Assembly (NCBI GenBank): GCA_018644665.1
Contig: JABGQA010000100.1
Coordinates: 1 to 64,000, forward strand
Length of the DNA stretch: 64,000 bases
Origin: Candidatus Poribacteria bacterium
Lineage (GTDB): Bacteria > Poribacteria > WGA-4E > GCA-2687025
Direction: 5' to 3'
The first letter of the stretch is position 1; every line of letters begins with the position of its first letter. The notes under the pieces are model-generated. The model did no database searches, was not told where the DNA came from, and saw only the letters and a list, made by a program, of their open reading frames with translations. Shown here piece after piece: positions 53,103 through 61,288 of this stretch. The position numbers and the translations under genes are program-made.

Positions 53103-53845
53103 CCGACGAACAACGCTTCCTGTTCGACCTTCAGGGATACATCGCTCTCGAAGGCGTCCTCGACGGACCGCGACTGCAGCGTATGCGCGCGGCCATGGAC
53201 GCGCAGGGCATCGAGGACCCAGACAACGACCCCGGCAAGTCGCGCTTCGGCGGGTTCCTGACCTGGGGAGGCGACTGGCGCGACCTCATCGACCATTCGG
53301 CGATCCTGCCGGTGCTCCGCGAGCTGCTCGGCGACCGGTTCCGACTCGACCACGCGTACGGCATGGCTGCGCGCGCGGACGCTGAGGCCGGCGGCCACGG
53401 CATGCACCACCATGCCGGGATGTTCCAACACGGCTGCTACTACGTGAACCACGGGCCGAAGATGCACAACGGCCTCGTCGTCGTGAGCTGGGCGCTGAAC
53501 GATATCCCAGAGGGTGGCGGCGGGTTCTGTTGCATCCCCGGGTCGCACAAGGCGCAGTACGACATGCCTGCGAAGTACTACGGCGTCGAAGACAACCCCA
53601 TCGCCCGGCAGGTTCCGCAGAAGGCCGGCGATGTCGTCATCTTCACAGAGGCGTTGACGCACGGCACGATGCCCTGGACCACCGGCTCCAACGAGCGACG
53701 CAGTGTGCTGCTGAAGTACTGCCCGCACTACATGCAATGGGGTCAGCGGCCGATGTCGGCCGATATTGGTGGCCTCACCGAACGGCAGACGAGAATCCTC
53801 GAGGGCGCCTACGTGTGGCAGCGGGAACCCGTGGGAGCAAGCTGA
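53099..53845 (+). CDS. PhyH-like Fe/2-oxoglutarate protein with His-rich HxG motif
   Basis: A 248-residue PhyH-family protein with the same architecture: RLDHAYGM, GGFCCIPGSHKAQY, VIFTEALTHGTMPW and ERRSVLLKYCP. The proximal iron region reads MHHHAG (His103-105, Ala106, Gly107), so the third His aligns with the usual ligand and Gly replaces Asp. The extra histidines might supply an alternative ligand. GTG 53099 overlaps the upstream gene by 4 bases with GAGGGGGAG before it. The stop overlaps the ATG of a secreted protein gene by one base. Confidence 0.86.
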   Translation: MTDEQRFLFDLQGYIALEGVLDGPRLQRMRAAMDAQGIEDPDNDPGKSRFGGFLTWGGDWRDLIDHSAILPVLRELLGDRFRLDHAYGMAARADAEAGGHGMHHHAGMFQHGCYYVNHGPKMHNGLVVVSWALNDIPEGGGGFCCIPGSHKAQYDMPAKYYGVEDNPIARQVPQKAGDVVIFTEALTHGTMPWTTGSNERRSVLLKYCPHYMQWGQRPMSADIGGLTERQTRILEGAYVWQREPVGAS

Positions 53846-54729
53846 TGGTGCGCCGTGCCTGGGGCGCGTCGAGGGCGATGTCGCCGCTCGTCCTCGGGCT
53901 CGCCGTGCTCCTGGCCGGCCCGCAAACGTCCCATGCCGGCCTGCCGCAAGCCGAGGCGTTCGTCGCCGAGGGGCGATTCATCGACGCGCTGATGGCGCTT
54001 AATGTGGTCCTGGCCGAGGAGACCCGTTCGCCGCGGCACGAGGAGGCGATTTGGCTCGCGGAGCGGCTGTGCTCGCGGATCGCTTCGTCGTCGGAACTCC
54101 TCGAACGCTACATGGATTCGTATGGGATGCCCGTCACCGAACCGGTGGGCGCGGGCGTGGACCAGCGGGCGTTTTCCAGGTGGGGATTCATCGACGCTTT
54201 GAACGTCGTCGGCGCGGGGTTCCGGTGGAACGAGATAGCGGGTTCGTTCCAATACGAACAGGCGTTTGCGCGGCGGACGCTCGCCGAGTACCCCGACACA
54301 GCGCGCCGCGCCGCCGCCGAATACCGCGTGATCCGTCCGGGGAGGAATGAGCCCGACGCTATCCATCGGTGGAGGCGGGAGATCGTGGCATATCTCGACC
54401 GGCACGGCGACGACTCGGCCCCAGAGGTCGCCATTGCGCACAGCACGCTTGGGGCGGTGTACGAGGGCCTGTGGGCGGCCCTCGCCACGGGCGAGGCGTT
54501 CGATGCCGGGCACGAGGCGTCCGCGTACGCAGACCCTCCTGCGACCGACGACGAGAGCGTCGCGGTCCGCGCCGAGGAGTACCGGCTGGAGGCGATCCGC
54601 CACTACGCGGAGTTCCTGCTTTCCGCGGTCTCCAGCTACGCGTACAGCGAGTCGTCCCGGGTCGCGTCGAGGCTGCGCGCCCTGCGCCGTCGCGAAGCAG
54701 ATGGCCCCGGGATTCTGTGCTACGACTGA
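53845..54729 (+). CDS. Secreted helical hypothetical protein in PhyH operon
   Basis: A 294-residue protein I do not recognise. It has an N-terminal signal peptide (about 1-32, hydrophobic SPLVLGLAVLLAGPQTSHA), followed by alpha-helical sequence. AEAFVAEGRFIDALMALNVVLAEE and EEAIWLAERLCSRI near the start look like a TPR hairpin, and a WRREIVAYLDRHGDDSAPEVAIAHSTLGAVYEGL segment is also TPR-like. ATG 53845 overlaps the upstream stop (TGATG) and has GGGAG 7 bases upstream. Co-translation with two PhyH-like enzymes implies a linked role outside the cytoplasm, perhaps in handling their product or substrate. Confidence 0.75.
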   Translation: MVRRAWGASRAMSPLVLGLAVLLAGPQTSHAGLPQAEAFVAEGRFIDALMALNVVLAEETRSPRHEEAIWLAERLCSRIASSSELLERYMDSYGMPVTEPVGAGVDQRAFSRWGFIDALNVVGAGFRWNEIAGSFQYEQAFARRTLAEYPDTARRAAAEYRVIRPGRNEPDAIHRWRREIVAYLDRHGDDSAPEVAIAHSTLGAVYEGLWAALATGEAFDAGHEASAYADPPATDDESVAVRAEEYRLEAIRHYAEFLLSAVSSYAYSESSRVASRLRALRRREADGPGILCYD

Positions 54730-55165
54730 GCGCATACGCGATCGCCGAAGCGCCGCTATGACGCACGATCAGGCTGTTAGAGTCGTCGATCGGACCCTCG
54801 GAGCATTCGTTGGCGTCGCGGCTCTGTGCCGCACTGCGCGCAATGCCGGTCGCAGACCGAGCGACGGCTGGCAACGGCCTGCGGGCATCGCTCGGCGCGA
54901 CCGCGCTTCTGGGCGCGCTGTTCCAGGGGCCGCGCGTCGGTGTCCCAGGACGCCTGGTGGCGTGGGCGCACGTTCCGCACGTCGCGTGGCTCGTTGTGTT
55001 CGGGCCGCGGCAGAAGCGTCGGCATGCGCGGCTACCCGCGCGGTATCGCGACGGCTCTGAGTAGGATTCCAGGCTTCGCTCGCGTCACGCTAGCTCGCGC
55101 AGAGGGCAACGTCCACGGGTGGTTCAGCACGTGGAAGCTGGCATCGCGCAGCCAGGGCCCGCGTG
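54730..55165. other. Intergenic region, no gene seen
   Basis: 436 bases between the convergent secreted-protein gene and mqnA. Frames are short, Arg-rich and overlapping. Nothing recognisable was found, including no terminator hairpin with a T-run. Confidence 0.5.
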
Positions 55166-55942
55166 TCAGAGCAACAGGGCGTCGACGTCCGGCGCCGGAC
55201 CTGCAAGCAGACCGTGTTCCTCCGCGAGCGTGGTGAACCACTTGAGACCCGCCTGCTGCGCCTCGCCCAGGTCGAAGCAGATGTGGTCGCGCAGGTAGCG
55301 CCGGCATAGGTCGGCATTGATGTCACGGCCCACGGCCTCCCGCCTTGCGATCGCGTCGATGTTCTGCACGCCGGCCCGTTTTGACGCGGCTAGGACCTCG
55401 GCTGCGTCCTGGGTGGCGGCCGCCGGCCTGCCCGCCCACACCGCGAAGACGAACGGCAGTCCTGTCATGTCGTACCACGCCTGACCCAGGTCCAACTCAG
55501 CGTGCGCGCCGGTCACGCGGCGTAGGACGGGATCGCCGATGACGAGCGTGGCGTCGGCCGGCTCGTCCGGCGTGGACGCATCCACATATCGGGGCGACAG
55601 CGAATACGTGCCTTCTAGGAGAACCCGTGTCAGGGCGTTCGATGTGCGGGAACTCGGGTCCAGGCGCACGCTGCGGATGTCCGCGAGTGGCACGTCGGAA
55701 AAGAGCTTCACGCTCAGCACCGCGCCGACGCAGCCTATGGCCGCGTTAGGGAAAATCCGGTAGCCGCCGTGGCGCAGGACTTCGATTACCGGAACGAGCC
55801 CGATGTCGATCGAGCCGTCCGCGAGTTCGCGCGCCAGGCGACTCGGGACGTATGGTCGCAGGTCGACCTCGGGATGTTCGTAAAGCCCCTCGTTCAGAGG
55901 CACTGAGTTCAGATAGGAGACTGTCCCGACCCTAAGCGGCAT
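55166..55942 (-). CDS. mqnA: MqnA, chorismate dehydratase of the futalosine menaquinone pathway
   Basis: A 258-residue periplasmic-binding-fold enzyme that dehydrates chorismate to 3-enolpyruvylbenzoate, first step of the futalosine route. Family features: RVGTVSYLNSVPLNEGL, GSIDIGLVPVIEVLRH, GAVLSVKLFSDVPLADIRSVRLDPSSRTSNALTRVLL and ATLVIGDPVLRR. ATG 55942 has GGGAG 7 bases upstream and matches the usual N-terminus; ATG 55963 would overlap the upstream gene. Last gene of the operon. The identity is strengthened by the UbiA/UbiX/UbiD/UbiE-like genes just upstream. Confidence 0.92.
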   Translation of the reverse strand: MPLRVGTVSYLNSVPLNEGLYEHPEVDLRPYVPSRLARELADGSIDIGLVPVIEVLRHGGYRIFPNAAIGCVGAVLSVKLFSDVPLADIRSVRLDPSSRTSNALTRVLLEGTYSLSPRYVDASTPDEPADATLVIGDPVLRRVTGAHAELDLGQAWYDMTGLPFVFAVWAGRPAAATQDAAEVLAASKRAGVQNIDAIARREAVGRDINADLCRRYLRDHICFDLGEAQQAGLKWFTTLAEEHGLLAGPAPDVDALLL

Positions 55943-55953
55943 GTCCGCTCCCG

Positions 55954-57462
55954 TTAGATCCATATCGGCGACGACCACGCCCACTGCCCGTTCGTCTGAC
56001 AGACCCGAACGGTGTACCAGTCGCGCGTCGTTGCGTCGTCGCGCACGTCGACGAACTCGAATTCCGTGGAGTATTCGTTCCGCAGGGCCGCCCGCGCGAA
56101 CCGATACGCGGGCGTCACGAAGCCGCCGACGTAGCCCGACCGCGAACCCTCGGTAAGCTCGGCGAGCGTGTACGAGACACGCTTCACGCCGAGGTCCGCA
56201 TACACGCGCGCCGCCCTCGGCATCTCCACCTCCAGCGACAAGGCCTGCATACCGGGAGTCGATGTCGTGGGGTTCGCGTCAGTTCGCGTACGTATGCGCG
56301 CCTCTGTCGGCGACGTGCGCTCGCAGGTCGAATAGGCGTACGCGTCCGGTTCCTCGTCCTGTGGGGCGACGACCTCAGTCCCGCGGAATCGCGGCTCGAC
56401 GTCCAGGACGCGGCCGTCCTCGATGCCAAAGCGCGCGTCCCAATGCGTCGTGGACCCGCGCTCACCCCAGCCCAGCGCCAGGAGGATCTTCGCACGGGCC
56501 GGGTCGTTGGGAGGCGGGTCAGCGAACGGCAGCGGCGAATGCCGATGGACAAGCCGGCCGTTCCGCAGCACGTCGACCTCGTGGATCGCCGCCCCGCCCT
56601 CCACGGTCACGCTGAGGTGCCGTGACGGGTCGCCGTCCTCGATCACGGAGCCCATCGCGTGGCCGTTCAGCGTGAAGTCGAGTGCGATCCGGTCGCCGGT
56701 CAGCGCGTATGTGCGACGCGCGTGGATCGCGTCCCAGATCGCCTCGCGGGTCAGGTCTTCCGCCCACACGCCCATACGTCCGTGGCCGTAGCTGCCCGGG
56801 TGCGCGCTGTGGTGGTCCGTAGAGCCGACGACGCCGAAGACGTGTCCCTGGGCCAGGCCGTAGTGCATGGTGCTCGTGACGTCGGACGGGCCCATAGTGT
56901 GCAGGTACGGCTTCGGCGACTCGTCGGACTCCGCGCAGCCGTGCATGCTCATCATTTCGACCACAGGCGAGAAGCGCGGCTTGTAGTGATCCCAGTTGAT
57001 GCCTCGCGAGCCACGGAGATAGCCGATGTGATGCGGGTTCGCCATGACAGCGACGCCGACGGCGTCGAGCGCTGTGAGCTGCGCGTGCAGATCCTCGATG
57101 GAGTCGGGCCGCAAGAGTTCGCCAACGCCGTCGCGGTAGTAGATGGCGTGGTCGCCCGAGCGCATGCTGTGCCACTCGAAGCTCGGGAACGTCACGAAGC
57201 GGCCGGGGTCGTTCGCGCCGTTCATCGTGTCGAGGACGGCCGGCCAGTTGTCGGCCAGCTTGGCGAACCCGTCGAGGTGGTACTGGACGAGGCCATCGAG
57301 ACGACCCGGCTCGTCGGGCATGTCTGGCCAGTGGGCGTGGCCCGTCACGGAGCAGAAGTCCAACTGCTGGCGAGCGTTCGCGAGCGCGTCCTCAAGCGGG
57401 CCGTGGCCGTAGCTGATGCCGCAGTGATTGTGTATGTCGCCGTAGTAGACGCTAAGGGCCAT
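55954..57462 (-). CDS. PHP/DUF3604-like metal-dependent hydrolase inside the menaquinone operon
   Basis: A 502-residue protein whose N-terminus YYGDIHNHCGISYGHG resembles the metal-binding motif of PHP/DUF3604 phosphoesterase-like hydrolases. Further probable ligands lie in FEWHSM, NPHHIGYLRG, MSMHGCAE and GSTDHHSAHPG. The C-terminal 150 residues are beta-rich (VRVCQTNGQWAWSSPIWI). No signal peptide. Three bases follow the prenyltransferase stop and 11 precede the MqnA start, so it is embedded in the operon. No known menaquinone step requires such an enzyme; the substrate is unknown. Confidence 0.85.
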   Translation of the reverse strand: MALSVYYGDIHNHCGISYGHGPLEDALANARQQLDFCSVTGHAHWPDMPDEPGRLDGLVQYHLDGFAKLADNWPAVLDTMNGANDPGRFVTFPSFEWHSMRSGDHAIYYRDGVGELLRPDSIEDLHAQLTALDAVGVAVMANPHHIGYLRGSRGINWDHYKPRFSPVVEMMSMHGCAESDESPKPYLHTMGPSDVTSTMHYGLAQGHVFGVVGSTDHHSAHPGSYGHGRMGVWAEDLTREAIWDAIHARRTYALTGDRIALDFTLNGHAMGSVIEDGDPSRHLSVTVEGGAAIHEVDVLRNGRLVHRHSPLPFADPPPNDPARAKILLALGWGERGSTTHWDARFGIEDGRVLDVEPRFRGTEVVAPQDEEPDAYAYSTCERTSPTEARIRTRTDANPTTSTPGMQALSLEVEMPRAARVYADLGVKRVSYTLAELTEGSRSGYVGGFVTPAYRFARAALRNEYSTEFEFVDVRDDATTRDWYTVRVCQTNGQWAWSSPIWI

Positions 57463-57465
57463 GGG

Positions 57466-58344
57466 TCACCAGTAGAGGACGTCGACGACACACGCCGCCA
57501 TGAGCACCAAGCTAATGACGCCGTTCATCGTGAAGAAGGCGGCGTTCACACGCGACAGGTCACTCGGCCGGACGATGGCGTGCTCGTAGGTAAGGAGCGC
57601 GGCGACCGCCACGAGGGCCAGCCGGTAGGGCACGCCCAACGCGATCCCCGATGCTGCCGCGAGATTTGGTACGGCGACTAGGACGCCTATCATCAGCACG
57701 TGTAGGCCCGCAGATAGAATCAGCGCGCCACGGATGCCGAGGCGTGCCGGGATGGAGTGCAGCCCACGTCCGTTGTCGAAGTCGACATCCTGGCAGGCGT
57801 AGATGACGTCGAAGCCAACCACCCACAGCAACACGGCGAGTCCGAGGAGGAGGGGCAAAACGTCGAATCGCCCGACCACAGCGATCCACGCGCCGACCGG
57901 TGCAATCGCCAGCGCAAGGCCGAGCCACACGTGCGCGAACGCCGTGAACCGCTTCGCGTACGAGTACCCCATTATCGTGACGAGCGCGACCGGAGACAGC
58001 GCGAACGCCAGAGGGTTCAGGCGCCACGCGGCGAGCACGAGCAGCCCTGCGGAGACTGCGGTAAACACAGCGACGGCCTTGCTCGTGATAAGGCCGGCGG
58101 GAATGGCGCGCATGGCCGTGCGCGGGTTCTCTCCGTCGATGCCCGCATCGGCGAGGCGGTTGAAGGCCATCGCGCAGCTTCGCGCGCCCACCATTGCGAC
58201 CAGTATCCAACCCAGCGTGGCCCAAGGCGGCAGGCCACCAGCGGCGAAGACCGCGCTCATGATCGCGAACGGTAGTGCGAAGACCGTGTGTTCGAACTTG
58301 ATCATCTCGAGGATGATGCGCGTCTGCCGTACCATGCCCGCCAT
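57466..58344 (-). CDS. mqnP: UbiA-type prenyltransferase (MqnP-like)
   Basis: A 292-residue inner-membrane aromatic prenyltransferase with about eight transmembrane segments. The polyprenyl-diphosphate/Mg motif NRLADAGID (residues 62-70) and the second acidic motif YACQDVDFD are intact. In the futalosine pathway MqnP prenylates 1,4-dihydroxy-6-naphthoate, fitting its place here. ATG 58344 overlaps the UbiX-like stop (TGATG), with GGGAGG 5 bases upstream. Confidence 0.9.
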   Translation of the reverse strand: MAGMVRQTRIILEMIKFEHTVFALPFAIMSAVFAAGGLPPWATLGWILVAMVGARSCAMAFNRLADAGIDGENPRTAMRAIPAGLITSKAVAVFTAVSAGLLVLAAWRLNPLAFALSPVALVTIMGYSYAKRFTAFAHVWLGLALAIAPVGAWIAVVGRFDVLPLLLGLAVLLWVVGFDVIYACQDVDFDNGRGLHSIPARLGIRGALILSAGLHVLMIGVLVAVPNLAAASGIALGVPYRLALVAVAALLTYEHAIVRPSDLSRVNAAFFTMNGVISLVLMAACVVDVLYW

Positions 58345-58937
58345 CAGCCCTCCCACCTTCGCATCAGGCCGAAGTCCAGGCCAAACTGGTCGAAAAGCTT
58401 CGTGACGACGAAGTCGATCTGGTCATCGATTGACCGGGGGTCGTGGTAGAAGCCGGGCATCGCCGGCAGAACCACGGCGCCAAGCGTCGACAGCTTGTGC
58501 ATGTTCTCCAAGTGCGTCGTCGCGAGAGGCGTCTCGCGTGGCACGATCACCAGCTTCCGCCGCTCCTTGAGGCACACGTCGGCGGCGCGGTGCACCAGGT
58601 TCATCGACAGGCCCGCCGCCAGCGCGCCGAGGGTGCCCATACTGCACGGCACGATCATCATCCCCATCGTGCGGAACGACCCGCTCGCGATGGAGGCGCC
58701 AATGTCCGAATTCGGGTGATAGACGACGTTGGGCGCTTCCGCGCCGATGAGGTCGACGATGTCGAAGTCGTCGAGATCGACCTTGCGGTTGCGCTCCTTG
58801 AGGAACGTCACGGCCGCGGCGTTCGACATCACGAGGTGGACCTCGATGTCCGTGCCGGCGAGCAGTTGCAGCACGCGTTCGCCGTAGACCGCGCCGCTGG
58901 CTCCTGTGATGGCGACTACCAGGCGCTTCTCGGCCAT
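58344..58937 (-). CDS. ubiX: UbiX-like flavin prenyltransferase (MqnM-type)
   Basis: A 197-residue flavoprotein making prenylated FMN for a UbiD-family decarboxylase. ITGASGAVYGERVL is the FMN-binding start. GSFRTMGMMIVPCSMGTLGALAAGLSMNLVHRAADVCLKERRKLVIVPRETPL is nearly the family consensus. It shares one base with the UbiE-like stop and one with the UbiA-like start, so all are co-translated. It probably supplies prFMN to the UbiD-like product of the first gene in the operon. Confidence 0.95.
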   Translation of the reverse strand: MAEKRLVVAITGASGAVYGERVLQLLAGTDIEVHLVMSNAAAVTFLKERNRKVDLDDFDIVDLIGAEAPNVVYHPNSDIGASIASGSFRTMGMMIVPCSMGTLGALAAGLSMNLVHRAADVCLKERRKLVIVPRETPLATTHLENMHKLSTLGAVVLPAMPGFYHDPRSIDDQIDFVVTKLFDQFGLDFGLMRRWEG

Positions 58938-59692
58938 TAGGCTGCCCGCCGGTCGGCGGCCGCGGCGCTGGCGCGCTCTCCGATGTGAACAGCCACAATG
59001 CCGCCCGTCTTCAGGTGGTACCGCACGTTCACGAGCCCGCACTCCCGCATCATGGTCGCGAGTTCGTCGGGGGCCGGGAAGCTCAGCACGGACGCGGGCA
59101 GGTACGAGTAGGCGTCGTGTCCCGACCCGGAGATCGCGTTCCCAAGTTTGGGCAGGACGCGCGTGAAGTACAGCATGTACGCGCGCCGCAGGACGGGCGA
59201 CCTCGGCTCGGTGAATTCCAGTATGACAGCACGGCCGCCGGGCCGCGTCACTCGCGCCATCTCCGCGATGCCCTGCTTGAGGTTGGCCACGTTGCGGATG
59301 CCGAACGCCACCGTCACGACGTCGAATTCCGCGTCAGCGAAGGGTAAGTCGAGGGCATCACCGAGCACGGGAGCGTACGACCCTCGGCCGCGCCGGCGCG
59401 ACTTGCTGGCGCCGATGGTGAGCATCTCGTGCACGAAGTCCGATGCGATCACCGTGGCGCCGGGACAGTTGTCCGATAGGGCGAAGGCGAGGTCGCCGGT
59501 GCCGCTGCATATGTCGAGCGCGCGCATGCCGTCCTGGAGGCCGCATGCCTTCGCGGTGAAGCGGCGCCAGCGGCGATCGAACCGGGCGCTCAGGAGGGAG
59601 TTGAGCAAGTCGTAGCGATGCGCTATGCCCGCGAACATCGAGTGGACGAACTCGCGCTTGCGGTCCTCGTCGGGCAGCGGCGACTCAGCCAA
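58937..59692 (-). CDS. ubiE: UbiE/MenG demethylmenaquinone methyltransferase
   Basis: A 251-residue SAM methyltransferase performing the last step of menaquinone synthesis. Family motifs: HRYDLLNSLLSARFDRRWRR, ALDICSGTGDLA (motif I) and GDALDLPFADAEFDVVTVAFGIRNV (motif II region), then PGGRAVILEFTEPR. It overlaps the UbiD-like gene by 8 bases and the UbiX-like gene by one base, consistent with strong coupling in the operon. Confidence 0.95.
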   Translation of the reverse strand: MAESPLPDEDRKREFVHSMFAGIAHRYDLLNSLLSARFDRRWRRFTAKACGLQDGMRALDICSGTGDLAFALSDNCPGATVIASDFVHEMLTIGASKSRRRGRGSYAPVLGDALDLPFADAEFDVVTVAFGIRNVANLKQGIAEMARVTRPGGRAVILEFTEPRSPVLRRAYMLYFTRVLPKLGNAISGSGHDAYSYLPASVLSFPAPDELATMMRECGLVNVRYHLKTGGIVAVHIGERASAAAADRRAA

Positions 59693-61157
59693 GGCCGTAC
59701 TCCCGCCACCGCTTGTCCACCTTCTCGCGCACTTCGTCGGTCATCACGATCTCGGTGGGCCACTCGCGGTCGAAGCCCTCGGTCTCCCACTTCTTCGTCG
59801 CGTCGATGCCCATCTTCGAGCCGATCCCGAGCATCGGCGACGCGTGGTCGAGAATATCGACGGGGCCGTCGGTGAAGGAGACGTCGCGGCGGGGATCGAC
59901 GTTGCTGCCGACGTGGAACCAGACCTCGTCGGTGTCCTGCACGTTCACGTGGGCGTCGACGACGACGATGATCTTCGAGAACATCATCTGGCCCGTTCCC
60001 CAGATGGCGCTCATGACCTTCTTCGCGTGCCAGGGGTACTGCTTGTCGATGGAGACGAATACGAAGTTGTGGAAGACGCCGAATATCGGCAGGTTCATGT
60101 CCACGACTTCGGGCAGTTGCGTGCGGAGCAGCGGCAGGAAGATGCGCTCCGTCGCCTTGCCGAGGTAGTAGTCCTCCTGCGGCGGCTTGCCCACGATAAT
60201 CGTGTGATAGATGGGGTCTCGCCGGTGCGTAATCGCCGTGATGTGGAACTTGGGGTACTCGTCGGCGAGCGAGTAGAAGCCGGTGTGGTCGCCGAACGGC
60301 CCCTCGGTGACGAGTTCGTTCGGCTCCAGATAGCCCTCGATGACGATGTCGGCCTCGGCGGGGACTTCGATGTCCACCGCGTAGCCGTTGTCCTTCGTGA
60401 GCGTCGCCGCGGTGACGAGCGGGACGTGATCCTTGCGCAGGAATCCGGCGAACAGGAGTTCGTCGATGGATGGCGGCAGTGGCGCAGTTGCGGCGTACGG
60501 AAGCACGGGATCGCCGCCGATCGCCACGGCGATGGGCATCCGTTCGCCCGCGTCGCAGTATTCGCGGTAGTGCCTGGCGCCGTCGTGATGCATGTGCCAG
60601 TGCATCGCGGCCGTGTCCTTGTCGAACACCTGAACGCGGTAGAGACCGACGTTCCGCGCGCCCGACCCGAGGCTCTTAGTGAGGACCTGACCGAAAGTGA
60701 TGTACGGTCCGGCGTCCTCGGGCCAACACGTGATAATGGGGAAGCGCAGCAGGTCGACATCGTCCCGCTGTAGCACGACGTCCTGACACGGGCCGCTACG
60801 GACGGTCTTCGGGGGGAAGCGCGCGACCTTCGCCAGCGTCGCCGCCGTGCGCATCTTCTCCATGAACGTCTGCGGCGGCGCGAGCTTGATCATGTCGTCG
60901 ATCTCGGCGGCGATCTCCTCGATGTCCTCTACGCCGAGCGAACGCGCCATGCGGTCGTAGCTACCGTAGGCGTTGATAAGGAGCGGCACGTCCGAACCCT
61001 CGACGTTCTCGAAGAGGAGCGCGGGGCCCTCGGCTTTGGTCACCCGGTCCGCGATCTCGGTGATTTCGAGATATGGCGACACGGGCGCGGTGACGCGCTT
61101 CAGCGATCCGGCGGCGTCGAGGTCGTCGACGAATTCGCGTAGGTTGCGGTACGCCAT
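59685..61157 (-). CDS. mqnL: UbiD-family decarboxylase (MqnL-like)
   Basis: A 490-residue prFMN-dependent decarboxylase of the UbiD family. It has the N-terminal NLREFVDDLDAAGSLKRV, the ALLFENVEGSDVPLLINAYGS segment, and GLYRVQVFDKDTAAMHWHMHHDGARHY near the active site. FGDHTGFYSLADEYPKFHITAITHRRDPIYHTIIVGKPPQED follows. As MqnL it would remove the carboxylate from prenylated dihydroxynaphthoate. First gene of the six-gene operon, divergent from namZ with a 131-base region between them that should contain the promoter. Confidence 0.93.
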   Translation of the reverse strand: MAYRNLREFVDDLDAAGSLKRVTAPVSPYLEITEIADRVTKAEGPALLFENVEGSDVPLLINAYGSYDRMARSLGVEDIEEIAAEIDDMIKLAPPQTFMEKMRTAATLAKVARFPPKTVRSGPCQDVVLQRDDVDLLRFPIITCWPEDAGPYITFGQVLTKSLGSGARNVGLYRVQVFDKDTAAMHWHMHHDGARHYREYCDAGERMPIAVAIGGDPVLPYAATAPLPPSIDELLFAGFLRKDHVPLVTAATLTKDNGYAVDIEVPAEADIVIEGYLEPNELVTEGPFGDHTGFYSLADEYPKFHITAITHRRDPIYHTIIVGKPPQEDYYLGKATERIFLPLLRTQLPEVVDMNLPIFGVFHNFVFVSIDKQYPWHAKKVMSAIWGTGQMMFSKIIVVVDAHVNVQDTDEVWFHVGSNVDPRRDVSFTDGPVDILDHASPMLGIGSKMGIDATKKWETEGFDREWPTEIVMTDEVREKVDKRWREYGLG

Positions 61158-61288
61158 GCGTCCTTTTCGCGGTCTGTGACTCGGTGAGCGTACGCGGGAG
61201 CGCCGCCCTCACTATACTCGAACCGGCCGCGGCTTGGAAAGATCTCACCCAGCGTGGCCGCGGATGCGCCTGTCCGCCCGCGTGAGAT

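Noticed and set aside
56659..57681. 340-codon plus-strand ORF over the PHP-like gene
   Set aside because: Val/Arg/Asp-rich mirror of the minus-strand coding sequence without recognisable domains.
59625..60773. 382-codon plus-strand ORF over the UbiD-like gene
   Set aside because: Antisense shadow; the minus-strand UbiD protein is unmistakable.
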